Positions 23,826 to 32,723 of a stretch of 64,000 nt of DNA are shown here, one piece after another. Position 1 is the first letter of the stretch. Each line of letters opens with the position of its first letter. Made by a program: the position numbers and the translations under genes. This DNA comes from Armatimonadota bacterium (GTDB lineage: Bacteria > Armatimonadota > Fimbriimonadia > Fimbriimonadales > Fimbriimonadaceae), in the NCBI GenBank assembly GCA_018268315.1, contig JAFDWU010000005.1, forward strand, positions 124,001-188,000, given 5' to 3'. The notes beneath the pieces were generated by a model. It was not told the origin of the DNA. It did no database searches and saw only the letters and a list, made by a program, of their open reading frames with translations.

Positions 23826-26717
23826 ATGCGCATCGGAGGCTTCTTGACTGCCCCCACTGGAACTGTCACTTTTCTACTGACCGATATCGAAGGGAGCACA
23901 AAACTGTGGGAGAGTGACTCGAACGCCATGCGGGCTGTGCTTGCCCGTCATGATGAGATTGTTGGCGAGGCACTTCGATCCCACGGGGGTTATGTTTTCA
24001 AAGCGATGGGCGACGCTTACTTTGCGTCCTTTGCCAGTCCGACAGCCGCGGTAAGGGCAATGGAGGCAGCACAGCGAGCCGTCTTGGAAGAGCCTTGGCC
24101 ATCGCATCTTCCTATTAAAGTTCGGATGGCCCTGCACTCAGGCACTGCAGAGTTTAGGGGAGGCGACTATTTCGGACAAACGCTAAATCGGGCTGCGCGT
24201 GTGCTGACAGCAGGCCATGGTGGACAGTCCCTTCTGACCCAGGCTGCTCTAGAACTCTTGCGAGACGACATGCCGAAGGGAACAACCATTGCCGATCTCG
24301 GTGAGCACCGATTGAAGGATCTCGGACGGCCAGAGCGGCTGTATCAGCTTAATTTTCCTGAACTCCCCACAAGGTTCCCAGAGGTTCGGTCCTTAAGCGG
24401 CTCCCAGGCTAAAAATAACTTGCCCCCGCAGATGACCGCATTCATTGGCAGGGAGAAGCAGATTGGTGAACTCGAGGAACTCCTTGGCAAATCGCGGCTC
24501 TTGAGCCTCACAGGCGCTGGAGGGTGCGGTAAGTCACGTTTAGCGTTGCAGGTGGCGGCATTGGCTGTGGACGACTTTGAGGCCGGTGTGTGGCTGGTGG
24601 AATTGGCCGCCCTCTCGGATCCTAGCCAGGTTGCAGTGACGGTCGGTGGTGTCTTCGGACTAAAAGAGGATGCAAATAGACCGATGGAAACTACGCTTTG
24701 CGAATACCTGGCCAACAAAAACGCTCTTATCTTGCTCGACAACTGTGAGCACTTGTTGGAGCAATGCGCAAGACTGTCCGAAGCCTTGTTACGACACTGC
24801 CAGGAAGTGAGAATCCTTGTTACCTCTCGAGAGCCATTAGGCGTTGCCGGCGAGCGCACATATCGGGTGCCGTCGTTGACGATTCCAGATTCGACCGAAG
24901 CTGTTGACGTGGATGCGTTGGCGAGTCTCGAGGCAGTTCGCCTGTTCATTGATCGTACGGACCTGCATCAGCCGAAATTCGCCCTCTCAGGACAGAATGC
25001 GCCAGCGGTTGCTTCGATCTGTCGCCGTTTGGACGGCATCCCCTTAGCGATCGAGCTAGCGGCAGCACGTATGAGATCCCTTTCTGCGGAGGAAATTGAC
25101 GCCAATCTAGACCATCGCTTCGGACTATTGACGGGAGGTAGCCGGACGGCCATGCCCAGGCAACAGACCCTGCGCGCGCTCATTGACTGGAGTTACGAGC
25201 TTCTATCTGGCGAAGAAAGGACAATGCTTCAAAGACTGTCCGTCTTTGCCGGGGGCTGGACTCTCGATACAGCAGAAGCGGTTTGCGCTGATGGGAATCT
25301 GCAGGGCTGGCAAGTCATCGACCTCCTAACCGGTCTTGTGGATAAGAGTCTTGTGTCAACCGACGAGAGGCAGGGGCACACCCGGTTTAAGCTGCTGGAA
25401 AGTGTCCGCCAATACGGTAAGGACCGGCTCGAAGAAAGTGGTGGTGTCGAGAAGGTCCGCCAGAGGCATAGCGATGCTTTCCTGGAACTGGCCAGAGAGG
25501 CTGATATTCGGATACATACACCCGAGCAGCTTGAATGGATTGCTAGGCTCGAAGAGGAGCATGAGAACATCAGGACAAGTTGGGAGTGGCTAGTGCTGAG
25601 GGGTTCTGCGAACGAGGCGATGCTTCTCTGCACCGCCCTCTTCGGCTGGTGGAAGATGGGTTACTTGGTAGAGGGCCGCGATTGGTGCGTCCGCACCCTG
25701 CAAATCGTCGATGATAGCCACGACCAAAACCTAAAGGCACGAGTCCTGTTCGTTGCAGGCTATATGGCCTGGATGCAAGGCGACTATTCGAACGCTTACC
25801 AATTCTTTAACAGCGGCTATGAGCTCGCCGTGGCAGAAGGAGACGATCGCGCAATGTACGAGGCGCACCAGGGTCGCGCGATGGCTTACTTCGGCGTTGA
25901 CGATTACGCTGCCGCGAAAGTTGAGGTTGAAAAATGCCTGGAGATAACGGCTCGACTCAATGAAATCGACTATGGACGTCCGTTACAGATTCTCGGCATC
26001 TTGTTGCGCATAGAAGGAGACATGCAAGGTGCGCTGGCAGCGTTTCAAAAGTCAATCGACGTGTACCGTCGGCATGGAGACCGGATTGGGTTGTCATTTC
26101 CGCTTTATGACTTTGCTCTGGCGCTTTACTACAAAGGAGATTTCGAAGTCTCGTTAGCCAGCCACGAAGAAAGCTTGGCGATCCGGCGCGAGACGAAGGA
26201 GCGATGGGGCATTGCCGAGTCTCTCTACGGCCTCGGACTTGTCAATTATGCCCTTGGCAAGACCCACGAGGCGCTGGGCGCCTTCCAGGAAAGCTGCGAA
26301 ATGGCGAAGGAGATTGGTGACCGAGGGCGGCAGGCTCTGTGCTTTCTCGGCCTGGCAAATCTAGACATAGCTAACGGAAACCTTGAAGCGGCTGTCCCAA
26401 AGACGCTCGAAAGCCTGAGGATCTTTCAGGACTTGTCTGATCGATGGGGGATCGCCAAAAGCCTAGATACGATTGCGGCGTGCAGCAGCTCTATTGGTAA
26501 CGGCGTCCTCGCCGCCAAGTTATGGGGGGCAGCCGATCAAATTCGAAGCGAGATAGCTTCCCCACTGCCCCCGAGCGAACAGGTGATGAAGGATGCCCGG
26601 ATTGCCGAAGTACGGCGAACTCTTGGGCAAGCTGAGTTCCAAGGGGCCTTTGAAGATGGCAAGGGCATGACTCTTGAGGGCGTTCTGGACCAAATACAGG
26701 CCGCGTTCGAGGCGTGA
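23826..26717 (+). CDS. Adenylate/guanylate cyclase-STAND ATPase-TPR regulatory protein
   Basis: A 963-residue signalling protein. Residues ~12-175 are a class III nucleotide cyclase domain (TDIEGSTKLWE, KAMGDAYFASF, and the NRAARV motif all present). Residues ~205-460 are an NB-ARC-type STAND ATPase with P-loop LTGAGGCGKSRLA and Walker B LILLDNCEHLL, followed by the winged-helix tail. The remaining ~400 residues are TPR repeats. The architecture matches AfsR-like or LuxR-associated regulators, where the TPR domain senses and the ATPase switches. The metal-binding aspartates of the cyclase are kept, so cAMP or cGMP output is possible. No output DNA-binding domain is evident. Confidence 0.93.
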   Translation: MRIGGFLTAPTGTVTFLLTDIEGSTKLWESDSNAMRAVLARHDEIVGEALRSHGGYVFKAMGDAYFASFASPTAAVRAMEAAQRAVLEEPWPSHLPIKVRMALHSGTAEFRGGDYFGQTLNRAARVLTAGHGGQSLLTQAALELLRDDMPKGTTIADLGEHRLKDLGRPERLYQLNFPELPTRFPEVRSLSGSQAKNNLPPQMTAFIGREKQIGELEELLGKSRLLSLTGAGGCGKSRLALQVAALAVDDFEAGVWLVELAALSDPSQVAVTVGGVFGLKEDANRPMETTLCEYLANKNALILLDNCEHLLEQCARLSEALLRHCQEVRILVTSREPLGVAGERTYRVPSLTIPDSTEAVDVDALASLEAVRLFIDRTDLHQPKFALSGQNAPAVASICRRLDGIPLAIELAAARMRSLSAEEIDANLDHRFGLLTGGSRTAMPRQQTLRALIDWSYELLSGEERTMLQRLSVFAGGWTLDTAEAVCADGNLQGWQVIDLLTGLVDKSLVSTDERQGHTRFKLLESVRQYGKDRLEESGGVEKVRQRHSDAFLELAREADIRIHTPEQLEWIARLEEEHENIRTSWEWLVLRGSANEAMLLCTALFGWWKMGYLVEGRDWCVRTLQIVDDSHDQNLKARVLFVAGYMAWMQGDYSNAYQFFNSGYELAVAEGDDRAMYEAHQGRAMAYFGVDDYAAAKVEVEKCLEITARLNEIDYGRPLQILGILLRIEGDMQGALAAFQKSIDVYRRHGDRIGLSFPLYDFALALYYKGDFEVSLASHEESLAIRRETKERWGIAESLYGLGLVNYALGKTHEALGAFQESCEMAKEIGDRGRQALCFLGLANLDIANGNLEAAVPKTLESLRIFQDLSDRWGIAKSLDTIAACSSSIGNGVLAAKLWGAADQIRSEIASPLPPSEQVMKDARIAEVRRTLGQAEFQGAFEDGKGMTLEGVLDQIQAAFEA

Positions 26718-26805
26718 ACCTTCATCTTGTTCATCGCTGCCTAAGCTGGCGGATTGGTTTCCTGTCGGTATTCACCATCGGCTCTCAACGCTTGATTGGT
26801 GATAT

Positions 26806-27594
26806 TCAGCCGCTGACTTCCCACGGGGTGAAAACCGCGTGCATATCTTCTTCAGAGGCCGGATTGATCAGATTCTGGACGAACTCTTCTGCGCCTGGGT
26901 AGGAAGTGGCATGGATTCTGGCTGCTGCGCTTTCAAGATCGTAGTTCGTCCGTCTCAGCTGAATATCGGGGCCGAGGAGGAGCCAGTGAGTTCCGGACGC
27001 GCCGTAAGGTTGGCCGATACTGCCCGAGTTGATAACTCTCTTGTTGCCCACCATGCGGTCATATTGCATGTGGGAGTGTCCGCAGACGATGACGGACTCG
27101 GCCAGCCCCTCGACCAGCGGCAGCACTTTCTCCGCTGGCGTGATGCGGGTCATGATTTCGAGTTCGCTGCGCGGGGTTCCGTGGCAAAACAGAACCTTGC
27201 CAAGACCATCGATCGTTAGGCTAAGGGTCATTGGCCATGTCTTGATGACCGGCACGAGCGGCGCCACGTCCTGGGCTGACCATCGGAAATCTGGGCGGAA
27301 TCTCTCGGGAAGCGGTCCGCCACCCGTTGTGCCCCAGTAGCCAACCTCGTCATCGCTTTTGGCTTCGGCGATGGCCACCATCGCGAGGTCACAGTTCCCG
27401 TAGATGAAGTCTACGGGCATATCGAGATTAAGGAGCATCTGGAGGCATTCACGAGGCATTGGCCCGGGGGCCAAATCTCCACCCACCACGATGCGGTGGA
27501 CCTCAAGACCCTTGACTTCGCTGAGCACAGACTCAAGGGCAGGAAGGTTGCCGTGGATATCGTAAAGGGCCGCAACGGACATAGCCGATTGCAT
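26806..27594 (-). CDS. Metallophosphoesterase (YfcE-like family)
   Basis: A 262-residue cytosolic calcineurin-like phosphoesterase with all family motifs: YDIHGN, GGDLAPGP, YGNCD, CHGTPRSE and CGHSHMQYDR. The pattern and length match YfcE/DUF-type phosphodiesterases that act on small phosphodiesters or nucleotides. The start is ATG at 27594 (MQSAMSVAALYDIHG), with a second ATG 4 codons inside. It is convergent with the cyclase-STAND gene and probably monocistronic. Confidence 0.9.
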   Translation of the reverse strand: MQSAMSVAALYDIHGNLPALESVLSEVKGLEVHRIVVGGDLAPGPMPRECLQMLLNLDMPVDFIYGNCDLAMVAIAEAKSDDEVGYWGTTGGGPLPERFRPDFRWSAQDVAPLVPVIKTWPMTLSLTIDGLGKVLFCHGTPRSELEIMTRITPAEKVLPLVEGLAESVIVCGHSHMQYDRMVGNKRVINSGSIGQPYGASGTHWLLLGPDIQLRRTNYDLESAAARIHATSYPGAEEFVQNLINPASEEDMHAVFTPWEVSG

Positions 27595-27670
27595 GATGCA
27601 CTTTGCCTTGGCTTGCAGTTGGGTCTTCAGACCCGATGCTAAGCTTTACTGCCGCCACCAGTGACTCCGT

Positions 27671-27843
27671 AACGGGATCCCATCCAAAGCAAAGCTAGCC
27701 CAGAAGGGCCCAAATGGGTGCGCAGAACGGGATTTACGGGCTCATTTCGCAAGCTCAATGCCCCGAGGATCCCACCCAAAGTAAGGCTAGCCCAACGAGC
27801 CCCTGAAGGGGCACATTGGGCTAGTGGTACTCCGAACGGGATT
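27671..27843 (-). repeat. Degenerate tandem copies of the tRNA-Glu 3' end and trailer
   Basis: The 9-mer AATCCCGTT on the minus strand marks the T-arm/acceptor 3' side of the real tRNA (plus 27835-27843). It recurs at 27726-27734, and a close copy (GATCCCGTTACGGAGT) begins near 27678. Each is flanked by a similar trailer; GGGCTAGCCTTACTTTGGG and its partner copy agree at most positions over ~27 bases. The two downstream copies lack the 5' half of a tRNA, so they are relics of tandem duplication, or slipped or unequal exchange, at the tRNA trailer. Confidence 0.7.
27787..27824 (-). terminator. Two-part hairpin directly after the tRNA-Glu CCA end
   Basis: CTAGCCCAA (27787-27795) pairs with TTGGGCTAG (27816-27824) over 9 bp. 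Inside it GCCCCT and AGGGGC form a second 6-bp stem with a tiny loop. It abuts the encoded CCA and has no U-run downstream, so it may serve in termination or 3' processing. Confidence 0.6.
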
Positions 27844-27901
27844 CGAACCCGCGATCTTCGCCGTGAGAGGGCGATGTCCTAAACCGCTAGACGACCGGAG
27901 C
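27825..27901 (-). tRNA. tRNA-Glu(CTC)
   Basis: On the minus strand the 5' end is GCTCCGG, followed by a D arm, the anticodon stem TCGCC/GGCGA with loop CTCTCAC (U33, anticodon CUC, reading GAG), a TTCGAAT T loop with GCGGG-type stem, and acceptor strand TCGGAGT, discriminator A and an encoded CCA at 27825-27827. The acceptor stem has two terminal G-U pairs. All cloverleaf parts fit, so the gene appears functional. Confidence 0.96.
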
Positions 27902-27993
27902 ACTCCAGACACGAAAGATACCTCAACTCACCCGCCTTCCGGCTAGCGTGTAGGGCCACCGCGAAGGCGCGCAAATCGACATAATGGGGCTAG

Positions 27994-28689
27994 ATGCAGG
28001 TGATCCACCCGGAGACACATCGAACGCACACAATCGGCTGGCTGAGAGCCGCCGTTCTCGGCGCGAACGATGGGGTGGTCTCGGTCTCCAGCTTGGTGGT
28101 AGGCGTAGCCGCGAGCGGAGCGCCAGGCACAAGCGTCATGCTCACCGGCATCGCCGGCCTTGTTGCGGGAGCGCTTTCGATGGCAGCGGGCGAATACATC
28201 TCAGTTCAATCCCAAGCCGATACGGAAAACGCAGACCTTGCTAAAGAGCGCCGTGAGCTTGCCCAGTTCCCGGATCGAGAGCTTGAAGAACTCACTTCGA
28301 TCTACGTTAACCGAGGAGTGGATGAGGAGCTCGCCAGACAGGTGGCGGTTCAGCTTACGCACCACGACGCACTAACCACCCACGCCCGCGAAGAACTGGG
28401 AATCACAGAAACGCTGATGGCCAAACCCATCCAGGCTTCCCTTGCCTCAGCAGCAGCCTTCTCGGCGGGGGCAGTCATTCCCATCATTGCCGCGATTTTG
28501 GCTCGCGGCCAGTCGGTCGGGCTTATTACAAGCGCGGCTACCATTGTCACCCTCACTCTGCTTGGGTCGCTAGCCGCTTACATTGGGGGCGCATCAATAT
28601 GGCGCGGCGCGTTACGCGTCACGTTCTGGGGCGCGTTGGCGATGGGAGTTACGGCCGGAGTTGGCAGGCTGATCGGCACGTCCATCTAG
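27994..28689 (+). CDS. VIT1/CCC1 family iron/manganese transporter
   Basis: A 231-residue membrane protein with the family pattern: first helix pair LRAAVLGANDGVVSVSSLVVG, second GTSVMLTGIAGLVAGALSMAAGEY(I), then a long cytosolic helical hairpin (ERRELAQFPDRELEELTS) and C-terminal helices ending FWGALAMGVTAGVGRLIG. The GANDG and AAGEYIS motifs with metal-binding acidic residues are typical. VIT/CCC1 proteins move Fe2+ or Mn2+ out of the cytosol. An unrelated mntR gene in the same window is far away. It is downstream of the tRNA-Glu region, in the other direction. Confidence 0.94.
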   Translation: MQVIHPETHRTHTIGWLRAAVLGANDGVVSVSSLVVGVAASGAPGTSVMLTGIAGLVAGALSMAAGEYISVQSQADTENADLAKERRELAQFPDRELEELTSIYVNRGVDEELARQVAVQLTHHDALTTHAREELGITETLMAKPIQASLASAAAFSAGAVIPIIAAILARGQSVGLITSAATIVTLTLLGSLAAYIGGASIWRGALRVTFWGALAMGVTAGVGRLIGTSI

Positions 28690-28932
28690 ATTCCACAAAC
28701 GCCATTAACTCCGCGTCCACGATTCGACAGACAACAAAGAGAAGACTGGAAAGCCGGAGAACGCACTGGTAAAACGAATACCTGGAAAGGCTCCAGGCAA
28801 GTGAGCCCAGGCAGACCACCCTTCCAACCCGAGGATGGCTTACTCCCTCTTTCCCTTAACCTGGGCGTCACTTGCAGGGCAAACGGTCAAGCGTTATGCC
28901 AACCGCCTTGAAATTGATCGTTAAGGAACCTT

Positions 28933-29550
28933 ATGAAAAATATCTATGCATCGTTTACCGATCCTGATTTGGCGGAAAAGGCTGTCGGAACGCTTCTCGA
29001 TCACGGCGTCCGGCCAGAGCATCTGAGCATTCTATTTCCAGAAGCCTATGCTTCGACGGGAGAGAAGATGGAGCCGCGAAGCGCCGAACACGTTGAAGAC
29101 GTAGCCAAGAGCGGAATTACCACCACAACGATGGGTGATGCCAATATCGGTGCTGCAAAAGGCGCAGGCATCGGCTTTACCGCTGGCGCGGTGGCCGCCC
29201 TCGCTTCCGTTTTCATTCCCGGCGTAGGCTTGGTGATTGGTGGAGGCGCGCTTGCGCTTGCCCTTGCCGGAATGGCGGGAGCAACCGCAGCTGGCGCAGT
29301 TGCCGGAGGCGTAACTGGATACCTAAAGGACCAGGGAGTGCCGCCCGAAGAGACCGAGCATTACTACAAGTTGGTCCAAGGCGGTGGCGCTTTGGTCACA
29401 GTCTCGCCTACGGACGAGAACATCGACGACGCCGAAATCCATTCGCTTCTCAGCAAGTATGGTGGCAGCGTCTCCGCCTTTCTTCCTACTCCCCAGACTG
29501 CGGTGGTGGCTGATCCACTGTCGCCTATGACTTCCCACATCGGAAGCTAA
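28933..29550 (+). CDS. Glycine-zipper membrane-associated protein of unknown function
   Basis: A 205-residue protein. The N-terminal ~60 residues (IYASFTDPDLAEKAVGTLL) resemble a stress-protein 17M-like alpha/beta module. The centre (residues ~75-135) has two glycine-rich helices, GAAKGAGIGFTAGAVAALAS and GGGALALALAGMAGATAA, typical of glycine-zipper domains that insert into membranes. The C-terminal ~50 residues form another small fold. It is known as a general type in stress-response contexts, but I cannot name it. A strong stem-loop and a 28-aa membrane peptide follow. Confidence 0.8.
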   Translation: MKNIYASFTDPDLAEKAVGTLLDHGVRPEHLSILFPEAYASTGEKMEPRSAEHVEDVAKSGITTTTMGDANIGAAKGAGIGFTAGAVAALASVFIPGVGLVIGGGALALALAGMAGATAAGAVAGGVTGYLKDQGVPPEETEHYYKLVQGGGALVTVSPTDENIDDAEIHSLLSKYGGSVSAFLPTPQTAVVADPLSPMTSHIGS

Positions 29551-29564
29551 TTGCTGTGCTGTCA

Positions 29565-29599
29565 GAGGGTCCCTCGGTGCAAATGCCTGAGGGGCCCTC
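29565..29599 (+). terminator. Stem-loop, 11-bp stem and 13-nt loop
   Basis: GAGGGTCCCTC (29565-29575) pairs with GAGGGGCCCTC (29589-29599), allowing one T-G wobble. No T-run follows. It lies between the glycine-zipper gene and the 28-aa peptide gene, so it could be an attenuator or a processing element rather than a full terminator. Confidence 0.55.
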
Positions 29600-29645
29600 A
29601 AGGCGGTCGTCTCTCGTGCGGCGAGATGCCGCTAGAGGAACCTAA

Positions 29646-29732
29646 ATGTCTACTGAAACCATTATCATTATCGTCATTCTCCTCATCCTCTTCGGAGGCG
29701 GTGGTTGGTTCTACCGTGGCCGCCGCGTGTAG
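29646..29732 (+). CDS. 28-residue single-helix membrane peptide
   Basis: ATG 29646 to TAG 29732 encodes 28 residues: MSTETIIIIVILLILFGGGG followed by WFYRGRRV. It has AGAGGAA 6 nt before the start, a single hydrophobic helix, a glycine patch and a positive C-terminal tail. This resembles the small DUF3309/YqaE-like hydrophobic peptides often adjacent to stress and glycine-zipper genes. The clear ribosome-binding site and the neighbour type argue that it is a real gene, although it is far below usual gene-finder limits. Confidence 0.72.
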   Translation: MSTETIIIIVILLILFGGGGWFYRGRRV

Positions 29733-29802
29733 GCTCCTCTACCTTGATGTCGATGAGGGGCGATCGCATTAGTCGGTTGGGACGAGTCAGAATGCTGACT
29801 GT

Positions 29803-30093
29803 ATGACCGTCCTAACCGCTTACGTTTCTGTTCATCCAGAGAAGATCGATGCCGCCCTGGAGCTTTGCCGCGCCGTGCGAGAGGCTTCCGTAAAAGAGGC
29901 TGGCTGCGAGCGATACGACTTCTATCAGCACACCGAGGACAGGAGCAAGATTGTGTTTGTCGAAGAGTGGACTTCCAGATCGCACCTTGACACCCACTTC
30001 CAGCAAGCTGCCTTCAAAAAGTTTGTCGATGCAATGGGCGATTGTTTCGCGAACCCTCCCGAAATTCGGATTTTTGAGGCGACTCTCGCGTAG
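29803..30093 (+). CDS. Antibiotic-biosynthesis-type monooxygenase (YgiN-like quinol monooxygenase)
   Basis: A 96-residue protein with the ABM ferredoxin-like fold: LTAYVSVHPEKIDAALELCR, CERYDFYQHTEDRSKIVFVE, and FVEEWTSRSHLDTHFQQ, the latter with the key conserved Trp and His. Members dimerise and oxidise quinols or haem without a cofactor; many have unknown substrate. The start is ATG 29803. The gene lies after the small membrane peptide. It may be in the same stress-related group, with no visible promoter evidence. Confidence 0.9.
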   Translation: MTVLTAYVSVHPEKIDAALELCRAVREASVKEAGCERYDFYQHTEDRSKIVFVEEWTSRSHLDTHFQQAAFKKFVDAMGDCFANPPEIRIFEATLA

Positions 30094-30149
30094 CCCAGCC
30101 AGCACCGTCGTCAAGGGCATCCGGGTACCGTGATGACTTGGATAGTGCT

Positions 30150-32642
30150 ATGCCGGATGCGTTACCACCCGCTTTCTTAGATGCGCCGAATAAGATCACC
30201 CTTTGGCTTCCGGCAATCACCCGGGCCGCCAACCTGGTCGAGCGAGTCAAATTCCACATCGACGGCGTTGAGCAGGAGATCGCGGCGATTTACGAGAAAG
30301 GCCTGTACTTCGGCAGTGATGACCTCGACCGCACGAAGGTCGTTGTAGTAGGCACGCTGCAACACCTTTATGGCGGGCGCGATTGGAGCCCAAACGACGA
30401 CAGCCTGAGAATGCTGCAAGTGGGAGAGAATCTCTTCGAAATCTCAATTCAGGCTCCCGCAGGCGAATACGAATACAAAATCGCAGTGGGGGGACACTGG
30501 GGTCTGAACTACGGCGAGGGCTTGCGGCCCAACGGCAGCAACATCCACCTGAAGGTTCCAGAAGGGGGCGCGCTTGTTCGTATCCGCGCCGACTTCAGCC
30601 GATTGCGGCTGATGGACTCGCTCAATAATCCACACTGCGTCCACCCGCCAACTTCGGCGATGATCTCACCTCATGAGCCGCTTGAAAACGGCGGCGCGAA
30701 CGTCTTTGAAATCCAGCTTGCTGGCCCGCTAAGCCTGGAAGACCTTTGCAAAGAGTTGTTCGTGGAGATCAACCAAGAAGAAACGCGGCGGGTAGTAATC
30801 CGGCGCGCGATGGATCACGAGGGCTTTTGGTATCAGGGCGACGATCTTGGCTTCACCTACACCCCAGAGCGAACGGTGTTCAAGAGCTGGAGCCCAGTTA
30901 GTCGCTCCGCGACACTTCGCCTCTACGACGACGCCAACGGCCCCGCAAAGCAGATCGTCGACATGCGCTTGAAAGCCAACGTATGGGTTGCAGAGGTGAT
31001 TGGCGATCTGGACGGAACCTATTACGATTTCGTCTTCGAATCCTACGGGGAAAAGCGGACTGCAGCGGATATCCATGGGCGCGCCGCCAGCGAGGATGCT
31101 TCCCGTAGCATGATCGTAGACCTTGCCAAGCTCACACCAGCAGGATTCGGCACAAACCGACCGGTAGCAGTCCCACCCCAAGACTTAGTGATCTATGAAG
31201 TCCACGTTCGGGACTTCACGATTGATCCTTCAAGCGGTGTCGAGAAGAATTGGCGTGGCAAGTATCTGGGGATGGTGCAATCAGGAACCACCGTTCCCGG
31301 GACCGACATCCCCACCGGACTGGATCACCTCCGAAAGCTCGGCGTCAACGCATTGCAAATTCTGCCAGTCCAGATGTTCAACCCTAGCCACCGAGATGAC
31401 TACAACTGGGGCTATGAAACGACACTTTTCAATTGCCCGGAACTGCGATACGCAACGAACCCATCCGATCCGCGTGTTGCGATTACCGAACTCAAGAAGA
31501 TGATCCAGGGCCTGCATGAGGCGGGCATCAGGGTCATTCTCGACGTGGTCTACAACCATACGGTGCCGGTTTCCGGTGAAGGGTCTGCGTTCTGGCAGAC
31601 GGTTCCGTATTTCTTCTTCCGAACAGACGATCGCGGCGCGCAGATGGACGAGTCCGGCGTTGGCAATTCCTTCGACGACGAGCGACCCTTTGTTCGCAAG
31701 TACATTCGAGACAGCGTTGTCCACTGGACGCGGGACTATTGCGTGGATGGCTACCGCTTTGATCTACTTGGCATGTTCAGCCCAGAGTCGGTGGCCGATT
31801 GGCGTTCGGCTCTTGATAATGAACGCCCAGGGGTCGTCGTTTACGGCGAACCGTGGACAGGGGGCGGTCCTATCCGTCTATGGAAAGGCGCTCAACGCGA
31901 TATGGGCGTGGGAGTGTTCAACGACCATTTCCGAAATGCGGTACGCGGGGATGTGGATGGTTACGATGCGGGATTTGCATTTGGCGCCGGTTACGCCGAC
32001 CGGGTTCTTGCCGGGCTTTACGGCTCAATCGATGATTTCGCGAGCACAGCTTCCGAAGTAGTGAACTACGCTTCATGCCACGACAACCTGACAATGTGGG
32101 ACAAGGTTTACCGGGTGATGGGAGATGCCCCCGAAGAGATGAAGGGCGATGTGGTTAAACTGGCGGCGGGCCTCACTCTCTTTGCGCAAGGAATCCCATT
32201 CCTTGAAGGAGGCATCGAAATTGGCCGCACAAAGCATGGCCATCCCAACTCGTACAACGCCGGGGACTCTTTTAACCGCTTTGATTGGGAGCGGGGTTCG
32301 CACTACCAGCACGTAAACGCCTTCATCCGCGATGCGATCGCTCTTCGACTACAGCACCCCATGTTTCGCTTGAATTCGGCCGACGAAATCCGGGCAGTTC
32401 AGTCCGTGCTCGTCCACGACGCTCACCTTATCGTTCTCCACCTGCTTGGCGATCAGCCGGGCGAGCTTTGGTCGGAGGCATTGGTGGTATTCCATGCGGG
32501 CAGTGAAATGAGTAGAGTGCAGCTGCCGCCTGGCGACTGGCATTTTGCGTTGAACGGGACGGGGCAAGTGCGCGAGTACACCACCGTCAACCGAACCTGC
32601 AAAGTCCACCCGCGATCCGCGATGATTCTCTATCGGTCATAA
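30150..32642 (+). CDS. Type I pullulanase (GH13)
   Basis: About 830 residues. Carbohydrate-binding beta domains fill the N-terminal ~300 residues, then the GH13 (alpha/beta)8 barrel. The pullulanase type I signature YNWGY is present, and the catalytic residues are in place: Asp538 (nucleophile, DGYRFDLLGM), Glu567 (acid/base, VVYGEPWTGG) and Asp645 (ASCHDNLTMWD). The enzyme cleaves alpha-1,6 branches of pullulan, glycogen or amylopectin. No signal peptide is visible, so it probably acts on glycogen in the cytosol. The frame also has TTG 30138; ATG 30150 seems preferable. No other glycogen genes are next to it. An imperfect 8-bp inverted repeat follows its stop. Confidence 0.95.
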   Translation: MPDALPPAFLDAPNKITLWLPAITRAANLVERVKFHIDGVEQEIAAIYEKGLYFGSDDLDRTKVVVVGTLQHLYGGRDWSPNDDSLRMLQVGENLFEISIQAPAGEYEYKIAVGGHWGLNYGEGLRPNGSNIHLKVPEGGALVRIRADFSRLRLMDSLNNPHCVHPPTSAMISPHEPLENGGANVFEIQLAGPLSLEDLCKELFVEINQEETRRVVIRRAMDHEGFWYQGDDLGFTYTPERTVFKSWSPVSRSATLRLYDDANGPAKQIVDMRLKANVWVAEVIGDLDGTYYDFVFESYGEKRTAADIHGRAASEDASRSMIVDLAKLTPAGFGTNRPVAVPPQDLVIYEVHVRDFTIDPSSGVEKNWRGKYLGMVQSGTTVPGTDIPTGLDHLRKLGVNALQILPVQMFNPSHRDDYNWGYETTLFNCPELRYATNPSDPRVAITELKKMIQGLHEAGIRVILDVVYNHTVPVSGEGSAFWQTVPYFFFRTDDRGAQMDESGVGNSFDDERPFVRKYIRDSVVHWTRDYCVDGYRFDLLGMFSPESVADWRSALDNERPGVVVYGEPWTGGGPIRLWKGAQRDMGVGVFNDHFRNAVRGDVDGYDAGFAFGAGYADRVLAGLYGSIDDFASTASEVVNYASCHDNLTMWDKVYRVMGDAPEEMKGDVVKLAAGLTLFAQGIPFLEGGIEIGRTKHGHPNSYNAGDSFNRFDWERGSHYQHVNAFIRDAIALRLQHPMFRLNSADEIRAVQSVLVHDAHLIVLHLLGDQPGELWSEALVVFHAGSEMSRVQLPPGDWHFALNGTGQVREYTTVNRTCKVHPRSAMILYRS

Positions 32643-32650
32643 CATCGGTG

Positions 32651-32677
32651 TGGCAATTTGAATCGTCTTAATTGCCA
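32651..32677 (+). repeat. Inverted repeat after the pullulanase gene
   Basis: TGGCAATT (32651-32658) pairs with AATTGCCA (32670-32677) around an 11-nt loop, 8 bp after the pullulanase stop codon. A further TTTGGCA follows. No T-run follows, so it may be a weak terminator or an operator for the downstream secreted gene. Confidence 0.45.
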
Positions 32678-32723
32678 AATCTTGCCGTTTGGCACGGTAT
32701 TCGCGGTACCTTAACCATCTGAT

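Noticed and set aside
27595-27993. Possible integrated element at the tRNA-Glu locus.
   Set aside because: There is no integrase or cargo in this gap; only 3'-end relics are visible, so no mobile element is annotated.
28690-28932. Possible small gene or riboswitch in the 243-bp gap before the glycine-zipper gene.
   Set aside because: A small CTGGA..TCCAG hairpin exists but no recognised riboswitch pattern or convincing reading frame was found.
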